A DNA stretch of 39,362 nt, taken from NCBI GenBank assembly GCA_945869675.1, contig CAMBPS010000027.1, forward strand, positions 1 to 39,362, written 5' to 3'. Shown in pieces: positions 17,827-25,381 of this stretch. Positions within the stretch are counted from its first letter, which is position 1; each line of letters starts with the position of its first letter. This DNA is from Prosthecobacter debontii. GTDB taxonomy: Bacteria; Verrucomicrobiota; Verrucomicrobiia; Verrucomicrobiales; Verrucomicrobiaceae. Under the pieces are notes generated by a model. It saw nothing but the letters and a program-made list of their open reading frames with translations. It ran no database searches and was not told the DNA's origin. Both the position numbers and the translations under genes were made by a program.

Positions 17827-18519
17827 TTGTTTTGTATCTGGCCAACAGAAAGTGCTTTTATCGAACTCAAGGGTATTTCAGGATATGAACAACAGATTCC
17901 AATCACATGGAACTCGGACTCTGCTGCGGGTGCCAACCAAGCTGATAAATTGAGGCACGAAGCTGTATGGATGGAAGCCGCAAACATGAAAACAGTAAGG
18001 GTTCAAATCGGCACCTTCGATAATGAAGTTCATTTTAATGTGGCTGACGCACCTCCTTGGGATGAGGCGGATGCATTATTGTGGATACAACAGGTTTACG
18101 GATTCAATGCAGGAGTTTTGGCTGGACAAATCACTCTTGGTGTCTGGAACACAACTAATGCAATAGTGGGAATTAATTCGGTTAAGCGTGATGCAATACG
18201 TCACTTTTGCTGGTCTGGAATGTTAACCTCTTTCCTTGGCGTGGAAGCAGCTTCACGTTTGCTTGGAGGTCATGAAGGCTTTGCAAAAACCGAGCAGCAG
18301 GAAAGAGCCTACCAAACGACGATGGATAATTTCAACAATAGTATTGGGATCATCACGGGGAATGCATTTACCGGTAATCCGAACTCCATTCCTTATATCA
18401 ATGGTTGGATTTCAACTGGCTCGCAGTTTTATGACTCTGGAGCTTTGATGATTTGGTATCCTTATGATCCAATTACAGGAGACCCCGTCGCAAAACGGGG
18501 TCAGGGTGCAACTGCTTGA
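17827..18519 (+). CDS. Orphan C-terminal toxin-like tip (DUF6973-like pattern), probably a silent cassette
   Basis: The frame is open from 17671 to 18519; ATG 17827 is its first ATG. It is unlikely to be a normal gene start, because the frame continues directly from the displaced anchor. The C-terminal part (from 18190) reads DAIRHFCWSGMLTSFLG, then GGHEG (18265-18279) and MDNFNNSIG (from 18322). The pattern DAxRHxxW...HE...MDxxNNxxG occurs at the C-termini of polymorphic toxins such as some WapA/Rhs-like proteins (DUF6973 type, recalled from memory). The hydrophobic residues 75-105 may be structural. No immunity gene follows; the next gene is 27 bases away on the opposite strand. It may be a stored alternative tip or a decaying relic. 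Confidence 0.6.
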   Translation: MFCIWPTESAFIELKGISGYEQQIPITWNSDSAAGANQADKLRHEAVWMEAANMKTVRVQIGTFDNEVHFNVADAPPWDEADALLWIQQVYGFNAGVLAGQITLGVWNTTNAIVGINSVKRDAIRHFCWSGMLTSFLGVEAASRLLGGHEGFAKTEQQERAYQTTMDNFNNSIGIITGNAFTGNPNSIPYINGWISTGSQFYDSGALMIWYPYDPITGDPVAKRGQGATA

Positions 18520-18545
18520 CAAAAGAGTGACTGCCAAGAACAGGA

Positions 18546-20468
18546 TCATTTGGCCTTTGGATTCTTCAGGAAATAGAAACGGCCGTCTTCGGCGCCGATA
18601 AGGAGGTCGGGTAGGCCGTTGGCGTCCCAGTCGACGGGGGTGGGGCTGGTGTCATGGCCTTCGATGTTGCGGTCACTGACGTTGCCTTCATCGGTAAACA
18701 GCACGAGGCCGTCGCGTTTGCCGGATTGGCGCAGAAACTGGGCGTTTTCGCTGTTGATGAGGATGTCTTGTTGACCGTCGCCATCCCAGTCCATGAGGCA
18801 GAGTTTACGGCGGCCACTTTTGCCTGCGCTGCCGTTATTGAGGTGGAGCAGTTTGCCGTTTTGATCGGCAAAGATGCGTTGGGGTGGCTGTAGGCCATCT
18901 TGGGTCCTTGGGAAAAAGCTGAGGTAACCTTCGTGATCTAGCATCACGAGATCCATGAGTCCGTCTTTATTCCAATCCATAGCGACGGGTGTGGTGCGCC
19001 ATTGGGTCAGGAGGGCTTTGCCTTCAGGCTTTAGCCAACCCCAGGCGAGGCGGGGCTGGTCGCCTTTCCACTGAACTTCGATCGGCTTTTCAGCCGCGAG
19101 CTGGGTGAGGTTGCCTGTGTTTTCAAACCAGACGACTTTCCCGAGAATGCTGTTGGCGATGATGTCGAGATCTCCATCATGATCCCAATCGGCGACGGTC
19201 TGGGTGGTGTAGCCCCACTTGGCTTCGGCGGGCCCCTGGATGCTGCCGTTTTTACCGGCCATGATGCGCAGTGTTTTGTCGCCAGCTTTGAATTTGATGG
19301 GAGCGGCCCACTTAGGCTCAGCAACACGGGGCCCACTCAAGTTTTCGATGAAGGCGATGTAACCTGCGGTATTGCCAGCAATGATGTCGGTATCTTGGTC
19401 GCCATCCCAATCACATCCGAAGAGAGTCACGAGGGCCCCAAAATTGATCTCGTGAGCTTCTTGTTGAAAGTAACGAGGTTTGTTAAAAACGGGCGTTTTG
19501 TCGGGGCCAAGATGGCCCGTGTTTTCGATGAAAGCCACGCGGCCATCTTCATCTCCGCAGATGAGATCAAAGTCGCCATCTTTATCCCAATCAAAGGCGA
19601 CGGGATCGATCATTTCCAGGTCCATGCGTAGATGCTTGCCAGCAGAATCAAGAACGCGAACGCCTTTGGAATACTTGGGCTCGGTGCGGTTGCCGATGTT
19701 TTGGAAGTAGGTGAACTTGTCTAAAAACTCACCACAGAGCAGATCGAGATCGCCATCCTGATCAAAATCTTCAAAGTTAGGCGATGGGCAGCCATAGGTG
19801 TCCACCGGCTGTACGCGGAATTCTTTGGCGTACTTGGGTTCCTCATTGCTGCCCGTGTTTCGGAAGATGAAAACAAAACCATGCAGGGGGCCATTTTGCC
19901 ATTCGCCTTGAGCATTCCAGGCATCATCCCAGCCGTAGTAGCTCCAGTCTTCGACCGCTGCCACGAGGTCTGTTTGACCATCGCCATCATAGTCGGTGTA
20001 GCGCCATTGGTGATGTCGCAGCTTTGGTCCTTTGGTTTGTTGACCCTTTGGCTTGTACCATTTGCTGCTGGGGTTTGGAATAGGCTTTTTGACCAGTGTG
20101 CCTTGGGTGGTAAATGCTGGAAACTCCACTCCAGGTCGCATGACGCGCATCCGACCGTTCACATAACTGGGCATGATGTAGGTTTCCGTTTTGCTCAGGA
20201 ATTTCCCTGGTTTAAAAACAGGCATGGCATTCTTGGCGGTGTCACCCGTGGTGTTCTCAAAGAGATAGACTCCGTTATGAGGCTTGTCCGGGCAGGAGAC
20301 GATCAGATCAAAGTCGCCATCGCCATCGGCATCACAGGGCACAGGCCAAGCCCAAAGGCCGACCTCTAGATCCACGACGAGGCCGGGATGATTGTAGAGG
20401 ATTGGGCGTAAACCTTCGGTGGCAAAGGAACTGGTGCAGAGCAGTGCAAGGAGTGGCAGGAACTTCAT
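18546..20468 (-). CDS. Exported FG-GAP/VCBS repeat protein
   Basis: A 640-residue protein with a cleavable signal peptide (MKFLPLLALLCTSSFA). At least nine FG-GAP-type calcium-loop repeats are visible, each DxDxDGxxDL followed by a hydrophobic strand and often FENTGN. Examples are CDADGDGDFDLI, DYDGDGQTDLV, DFDQDGDLDLL, DWDKDGDFDLI, DWDHDGDLDII, DWNKDGLMDLV and DWDANGLPDLL. This predicts a secreted or surface beta-propeller. Such proteins are abundant in Planctomycetes and Verrucomicrobia and most have no known ligand. It is convergent with the orphan toxin tip, with a 26-base gap, and nothing shows that it belongs to the toxin locus. Confidence 0.9.
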   Translation of the reverse strand: MKFLPLLALLCTSSFATEGLRPILYNHPGLVVDLEVGLWAWPVPCDADGDGDFDLIVSCPDKPHNGVYLFENTTGDTAKNAMPVFKPGKFLSKTETYIMPSYVNGRMRVMRPGVEFPAFTTQGTLVKKPIPNPSSKWYKPKGQQTKGPKLRHHQWRYTDYDGDGQTDLVAAVEDWSYYGWDDAWNAQGEWQNGPLHGFVFIFRNTGSNEEPKYAKEFRVQPVDTYGCPSPNFEDFDQDGDLDLLCGEFLDKFTYFQNIGNRTEPKYSKGVRVLDSAGKHLRMDLEMIDPVAFDWDKDGDFDLICGDEDGRVAFIENTGHLGPDKTPVFNKPRYFQQEAHEINFGALVTLFGCDWDGDQDTDIIAGNTAGYIAFIENLSGPRVAEPKWAAPIKFKAGDKTLRIMAGKNGSIQGPAEAKWGYTTQTVADWDHDGDLDIIANSILGKVVWFENTGNLTQLAAEKPIEVQWKGDQPRLAWGWLKPEGKALLTQWRTTPVAMDWNKDGLMDLVMLDHEGYLSFFPRTQDGLQPPQRIFADQNGKLLHLNNGSAGKSGRRKLCLMDWDGDGQQDILINSENAQFLRQSGKRDGLVLFTDEGNVSDRNIEGHDTSPTPVDWDANGLPDLLIGAEDGRFYFLKNPKAK

Positions 20469-20585
20469 AATGGAATGGAATTTAACGCAGTGAATGCGCA
20501 GGATTCAGCAGAAAGACTTCACGGAATCTTGTCCAAACCATGACGAAGCTTGACCTCACGGCGCGAGACGGGGATAAAGAGAGTC

Positions 20586-21569
20586 ATGAAGCATAGCGAA
20601 AAGGCCACACTCTATCGTGAATTGGCAAAATTGACCGACGCAGATTTTCATCTGGACCGTTCTTTGGCCTTCTTGCTCGGGCAGAAGCCCTCTCTTCAGA
20701 AACGCGCTTTCTTAGAAGGCCTGAAGCGCGGGCTTGAAAGTGGTCAAGGCGTTGCGGAATCCATTCAAACGCATAATGCTGGGTTGGTTGGTGGATTGGA
20801 GATAGCCCTGATCGAGGCTGGTGAACGCAGTGGTAAGCTGGCCAATGCATTGAATCATCTCGCCCGCTATTTTTCGGCAATGGACGGTGCCAAGCGGCAG
20901 GCTAGCCAAGCTTTGATCTACCCGTTGATTCTGCTTCATCTGGCGATCTTTTTACCCGAGCTGCCTGCGATCATTGTCGCGCAGGAAGAGGATCATCCTT
21001 TGCGCCGCATGGTGCTGGCCCTGATCGGGCTATGGGTGACCCTTTTTGCCCTGAACGCACTGTGGCACTGGCTAACTCAAAAGGCCACGGAATCAGCTAT
21101 CTTCGATGCTTGGCTAAATCGTGTGCCCTTTGTGGGGCCCGCACGTCAGCACTGGGCATTGGCTCGTTTTACGCAGGTGGCTCATGCTTGTTTATTGGCG
21201 GCCATCCACATGTCGGAAACCGTTCGTCTGTCTGGCCATGCTAGTCAGAGCGGCGTTTTCAAGCAGGCCTCCCAAGAAGCCGCGGAGATGATCGGAGAAG
21301 GTGAGCCATTATCATTGGCCTTGGCGGAGACGGGGGATTTCCCGGCGGAGTTTGTCCATGGCATTGCCACCGCAGAGGAGGCAGGTCGATTGGATGAAGA
21401 AATGGCGCGATGGACGGCAGCTGAGACCATGATGGCCAATGAGGCTATCACGCGTGCTTCACTCTGGCTCCCCAAGATCGGTTATGCTCTTGTGGCGCTT
21501 TTTACGGCCTATCGAATCATCATGATGGTGCAGGGCATTTATAGCGGGATGCTGAAGCAGTTTGAGTGA
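20586..21569 (+). CDS. GspF/PilC-like inner-membrane protein (T2SSF domains)
   Basis: A 327-residue protein with the type II secretion F / PilC fold. There are two T2SSF-like halves, with ALIEAGERSGKLANAL in the first and IATAEEAGRLDEEM in the second. Membrane segments lie at about residues 117-139 and 147-168 and near the C-terminus. ATG 20586 is preferred over TTG 20550 because AAAGAGAG lies just upstream. Family members assemble pseudopilin or pilin fibres together with an ATPase and pseudopilins, but no such partners are adjacent. The two halves are rather divergent. The stop lies three bases from that of the convergent acylphosphatase gene. Confidence 0.85.
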   Translation: MKHSEKATLYRELAKLTDADFHLDRSLAFLLGQKPSLQKRAFLEGLKRGLESGQGVAESIQTHNAGLVGGLEIALIEAGERSGKLANALNHLARYFSAMDGAKRQASQALIYPLILLHLAIFLPELPAIIVAQEEDHPLRRMVLALIGLWVTLFALNALWHWLTQKATESAIFDAWLNRVPFVGPARQHWALARFTQVAHACLLAAIHMSETVRLSGHASQSGVFKQASQEAAEMIGEGEPLSLALAETGDFPAEFVHGIATAEEAGRLDEEMARWTAAETMMANEAITRASLWLPKIGYALVALFTAYRIIMMVQGIYSGMLKQFE

Positions 21570-21572
21570 GTT

Positions 21573-21848
21573 TTACTTCACAATACTAAAGTTGCGCTGA
21601 CCGACTAAGGGCGGGATACTGCTGATCTCGCGTTCTTTGATCAGGGATCCGAGATTGCTCTCATCAATGGCGGCCAAGAAGTCTTCCAGTTCTTCGCTAT
21701 CTTGGGACATGACCTGCATTTCGACACGACCATCAGGCAGATTTTTGACGGTTCCGACCACTTCATAACCAGAGGCGATTTGTTTGGTGCTGTAACGAAA
21801 GCCGACTCCTTGGACGCGGCCAGAATAGATGATTTGTTTGGTGGGCAT
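21573..21848 (-). CDS. acyP: Acylphosphatase
   Basis: A 91-residue cytoplasmic enzyme that hydrolyses acyl phosphates. It has full family length, with the signature GRVQGVGFR (catalytic Arg18) and KNLPDGRVE (catalytic Asn36). It is tightly linked on the minus strand to the upstream membrane-anchored protein gene (stop at 21854), giving a five-base intergenic gap and a likely operon. Confidence 0.95.
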   Translation of the reverse strand: MPTKQIIYSGRVQGVGFRYSTKQIASGYEVVGTVKNLPDGRVEMQVMSQDSEELEDFLAAIDESNLGSLIKEREISSIPPLVGQRNFSIVK

Positions 21849-21853
21849 GAGTT

Positions 21854-23281
21854 TTACAGGCGACTGGCAGCCTCCGCAAAGGCGGGTGTGGCAGCATCAA
21901 TCAAGAGAACACCAAGACCCCGGCGGTTGATGATAAGGCGCACGTCGCGTCCTCTGGCGGATAGGGTGAACGTTTTAGCTGTGTCTAAAACCGGTTGAAC
22001 GTCATAGCGCTGATGCAGGCAATTGCGCATGGCTTTAAAGAAAGAGGCGCTGTCTTCCTGGGTCAGCCAAAGCGTCTGCCAGACAGCGTGATCACGCGGG
22101 GCCTCGGGTGCAGGATAGGACAGCAGACGATCGCCCTTCCAGCCGCGCGTTCCTTGGCCGGCTTCTTCGTCGCTGTTGTAAGTGCGTAGCGCTGTGAAGA
22201 TGGCAAAGCGGCCCAGCCGATCATCCCAGTAAGGGGCCGTCTTATCGATCTCGGTGCTGGCCAGATCGACCGTTGCGGGCGGCAGACGATTCGGATCCAG
22301 GAAGCGCTCGGGCTCGATGACTTCAGCGCAGGCGGTCGGTGGGCTCGAGTAGGCGGCATTGAGTTGGGCGAAATTGCCCGCACTGTGCAAGGATTGGCTA
22401 AACTCAAAGCCGCGACTGAATGGAAAGAGCGCCAGTTCTTTCAGATAAACCGGCATCGGCACCTGATTGAGTGGGTGATCCGGATCATCTGCGGGGAGAT
22501 CGTTGGTGCTTTGCGGAATCGGATTCTGAATACTGAATAAAAAGCGTGTCAGTGTGGCGTCACCAGCCATCAGCGATTCACGGGCGAGGCGCTCATCGGT
22601 CGTGAGGGGTTGTTTGGCGTTTTCAGGAAAGAGGGTGCTGCCGTATTCACGCAGCAGCTGACCAAAGGCTAAGGCCAGCGGGCGATCCGGGGCTGGTAGT
22701 CCCGGCCCGGGTTTGTCATCTGAAACCAGCAATGTGCCGGATTCCGTGCTGTACCAACCGCCGAGCTGACGCGCTAAAACAGCAGCTCGCAAAGGCAGGG
22801 GGTCGACCGGCTTATCGATCCAGCCCAGTGCTGTCAAAGCGAGGGCAAAACGCGGGGCTTCATCCTCAGGTTGTTGCTTGCGCAGCCACTGCAGGATGGC
22901 TTTTTCGACGGCATCCTGGCTGGCGCTAGTCGTAGGGATGGGCAGCGCCTTGAGTTGGCGGAATTTCATCAGGTCCAAGCCCATGCCGACAAAGTCAGGC
23001 GGATCGTCGCTGATGGAAGGGCGCGGTTCCGTTTTAGCCACCCCTTTCATGCCGAGCGTGCCCAGTTTTTCCAGCAGCTTGGCGTTTTCATCTTGAAGCG
23101 CACCGACCTGGCCTTGCAGATATTCGACTTGGCCTTCCAGCAGGACGATCTGCCTGCTTAAATCTTCCGCTTCCGGCGGATCGGCTGCGGGTGACTCTGC
23201 ATGATGACTGATCCACCAGCCCAAGCCTGATCCGCCTAGCAGAAGCAGGAGTAGCAGGGCGGCGGGGGAGAGTTTGAGCAT
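21854..23281 (-). CDS. Membrane-anchored coiled-coil protein resembling an inactivated zinc peptidase
   Basis: A 475-residue protein with an N-terminal membrane anchor (residues 5-24) and a coiled coil (about 40-75, LEGQVEYLQGQVGALQDEN). A large domain follows. From about residue 200 its layout recalls a Planctomycete/Verrucomicrobial putative metallopeptidase family, remembered as HELxHALQDQ...LxEGDATL...FPYxxGxxF...PPxSTEQxxxPERFL. Here the sequence reads ALAFGQLLREYG, SLMAGDATL, LFPFSRGFEF and PPTACAEVIEPERFL. The HExxH and Glu ligands are therefore missing and it would be catalytically dead. This comparison is from memory. The alternative is an unrelated periplasmic protein of unknown function. 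Confidence 0.65.
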   Translation of the reverse strand: MLKLSPAALLLLLLLGGSGLGWWISHHAESPAADPPEAEDLSRQIVLLEGQVEYLQGQVGALQDENAKLLEKLGTLGMKGVAKTEPRPSISDDPPDFVGMGLDLMKFRQLKALPIPTTSASQDAVEKAILQWLRKQQPEDEAPRFALALTALGWIDKPVDPLPLRAAVLARQLGGWYSTESGTLLVSDDKPGPGLPAPDRPLALAFGQLLREYGSTLFPENAKQPLTTDERLARESLMAGDATLTRFLFSIQNPIPQSTNDLPADDPDHPLNQVPMPVYLKELALFPFSRGFEFSQSLHSAGNFAQLNAAYSSPPTACAEVIEPERFLDPNRLPPATVDLASTEIDKTAPYWDDRLGRFAIFTALRTYNSDEEAGQGTRGWKGDRLLSYPAPEAPRDHAVWQTLWLTQEDSASFFKAMRNCLHQRYDVQPVLDTAKTFTLSARGRDVRLIINRRGLGVLLIDAATPAFAEAASRL

Positions 23282-23327
23282 GGCAGTCTGAGATTAAAGA
23301 GCCGAACAAGCTCCGCAAGATCATGGA

Positions 23328-24401
23328 TTAAGCCGTCGTGAAACGATAAATAGTCTTGCTCCGCAGCGTCTCTCCAGGACGCAGGATACAGTTGGGAAAC
23401 GCCGGCTGATTGGGCGAGTCAGGGAAGTGCTGGGTTTCCAGACAAAACCCATTTCGGAAGTCATAAGGACGGCTAGATTTGCCTAATTCAGCACCGGTTA
23501 AAAAGTTGCCTGTGTAAAGTTGCACCCCTGGTTCTGTGGTTAGCACTTCCATGACACGACCGCTTTTCGGTTCCAGAACACGAGCTGCTAAAGTCAGGGG
23601 ACCATCGGCATGGTCGAGCACATAGTTATGGTCATAACCGCGCGCGAATTTGAGCTGTTCATCGTCAGCTTCGATTCGATCGCCAATCGCGGTGGAGGTG
23701 GTGAAATTCAGCGGACTGCCGATCACGGATCGCAGTTCACCTGTTGGGATGAGGCCGGCCGTCACGGGGGTAAAGCGGGTAGCATTCAGCTTCAATTCAT
23801 GGTCGAGAATCGTTCCCTCGCTTTCGCCCTTCAGATTAAAAAAGGCGTGCTGGGTGAGATTGACAGGCGTCGGCATGTCCGTGACGGTTTCATAGTCGAT
23901 CTGCCATTCATTCTGATCCGTCAGCCAGTAGGTGAGATGGACTTCCAGATTGCCTGGATAGCCCTCATCGCCATCTGGACTCAGATGTCGAAAACGAACA
24001 CCCTGAGCATCATCACGCGCCACGCCTTCAGCCTTCCAGACGGCTTTATCAAAGCCTTTCAGCCCTCCGTGCAAGGCGCAGGGGATACCGGCAGGTTCGT
24101 TATTGATAGCCAGTTGAAAGTCCTGACCATCCAGCGTGAATTGTCCCTGAGCGATCCTGTTGGCAAACCGACCTGCCACCGTGCCATGAAAGCCAGAGCT
24201 GCTCAGGTATTCCTCCAAGGTCGTAAAGCCCAACACCACATCAGCGAGCTGGCCCGAACGATCGGGTACCTCCAGACTCAGGAGCACGGCCCCATAGGTC
24301 ATCACTCGCATCCTCAATCCATGGCGGTTCGTCAGGGTAAAAACATCGACCAACGTGCCATCTGGCAGCGCACCAAAAATTTCAGAGTGAGGAAGAATCA
24401 T
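23328..24401 (-). CDS. galM: Aldose 1-epimerase (mutarotase)
   Basis: This enzyme interconverts alpha and beta anomers of galactose, glucose and related sugars. The 357-residue product starts at ATG 24401, which has AGGACG immediately upstream (a Shine-Dalgarno-like match). A TTG at 24416 would add five residues. Family motifs are present: GRFANRI, LHGGLKGFDK, catalytic acid His185 in NLTQHAFFNL, GYDHNYVL, and catalytic base Glu322 in CLETQHFPDSPNQPAFP. No cytosolic sugar operon adjoins it. Confidence 0.95.
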   Translation of the reverse strand: MILPHSEIFGALPDGTLVDVFTLTNRHGLRMRVMTYGAVLLSLEVPDRSGQLADVVLGFTTLEEYLSSSGFHGTVAGRFANRIAQGQFTLDGQDFQLAINNEPAGIPCALHGGLKGFDKAVWKAEGVARDDAQGVRFRHLSPDGDEGYPGNLEVHLTYWLTDQNEWQIDYETVTDMPTPVNLTQHAFFNLKGESEGTILDHELKLNATRFTPVTAGLIPTGELRSVIGSPLNFTTSTAIGDRIEADDEQLKFARGYDHNYVLDHADGPLTLAARVLEPKSGRVMEVLTTEPGVQLYTGNFLTGAELGKSSRPYDFRNGFCLETQHFPDSPNQPAFPNCILRPGETLRSKTIYRFTTA

Positions 24402-24482
24402 CGTCCTGACTTTCAAGCCGCTAAGCGGCCTCGGTGCAAGGAAATCTAGGAAACAAAAACCCGAGTCGTTGAATTTGAGTCT

Positions 24483-25373
24483 CTAGCTGGATGATCTACG
24501 GACGTTCAAGAGAACTCCGTCTGCACACATGGCGGTAGCATTAGACCGCTCTAAGTTCTGCCAATCTTCTTCTGAAATGCCGAGACCTCTAGCCAGTGCA
24601 TACTCGCGGTTGTGATAAGCAGTTCGAATGTCGTCATTGGACAATCCAGCCTGGTGATCGCGTATTACGGCCTCATGAACCGCCTGGATACGCTGTCGAT
24701 AAGTTGCTAAATGAACTGCAACACTGCTGACTTCCCCGAAATGGGTCAGATAGAGCTTTTGAAAGTCCGCCGCCGCCAGCCGATCCACCGAGGCGAGATA
24801 CAATTCTGGCTCGAACTGTGGCGGCGCGGCAGTTACAGAAAGGTAGTTTGTGCCTGCTAAGCGCATGCCGGCCACATCTCCGGTAAAGCAGAGATCACCT
24901 ATGACAAAGGCGTGATGATGCCGTGCATGACCTGGTGTGTCCCAGGCCTTGATGGTTGTGGCGCCGATCTTCACACTTTCACCCTCCTGCAGAGCTGTCA
25001 CGCGCTCAGGTGGCGCTGGCAGCATCTCTCCCCAAAGAACCTCCATCCTTTCGGCATAAACCTGTCGCGCACTATCCATCAATCGGCTGGGGTTAATGAG
25101 ATGTTGTGCTGCTTTCGGGTGACAATAAACCTGAGCGCCCTGCTGAGCCCACCAACCTGCCGCGCCTGCATGATCGAGGTGAATGTGCGTAACGAAGACA
25201 TCGCGAATCTTGGTTTCATCCAGTCCCAGCTTTCGAATACTGGCCCGCAGAGTCTCCAGCGTGGAACTAGGCCCTGTTTCAATCAGAGCTAGTTCACCCT
25301 CAGATTCGATCACGTAGGCGGCGATTAGGCCGGGCGTGTCTTGGAAATACAGATCAAGGGTATGGACGGTCAC
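24483..25373 (-). CDS. MBL-fold metallo-hydrolase
   Basis: A 296-residue metallo-beta-lactamase-fold protein with the complete binuclear metal site: His63, His65, Asp67 and His68 (THIHLDHAG), His149 (DTPGHARHH), Asp166 (TGDVAG) and His211 (LTHFG). The start is GTG 25373. The final 80 residues form a helical extension. Arrangement and length fit the glyoxalase-II/flavin-independent hydrolase-like branch, but the substrate cannot be told. Its start is eight bases after the stop of the TonB-like gene, suggesting co-transcription. Confidence 0.88.
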   Translation of the reverse strand: MTVHTLDLYFQDTPGLIAAYVIESEGELALIETGPSSTLETLRASIRKLGLDETKIRDVFVTHIHLDHAGAAGWWAQQGAQVYCHPKAAQHLINPSRLMDSARQVYAERMEVLWGEMLPAPPERVTALQEGESVKIGATTIKAWDTPGHARHHHAFVIGDLCFTGDVAGMRLAGTNYLSVTAAPPQFEPELYLASVDRLAAADFQKLYLTHFGEVSSVAVHLATYRQRIQAVHEAVIRDHQAGLSNDDIRTAYHNREYALARGLGISEEDWQNLERSNATAMCADGVLLNVRRSSS

Positions 25374-25381
25374 AGGCAGGA

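Noticed and set aside
18546..20468. FG-GAP protein considered as part of the toxin locus
   Set aside because: It is on the opposite strand, has its own signal peptide and shows no shared segment with the giant protein; adjacency is the only link.
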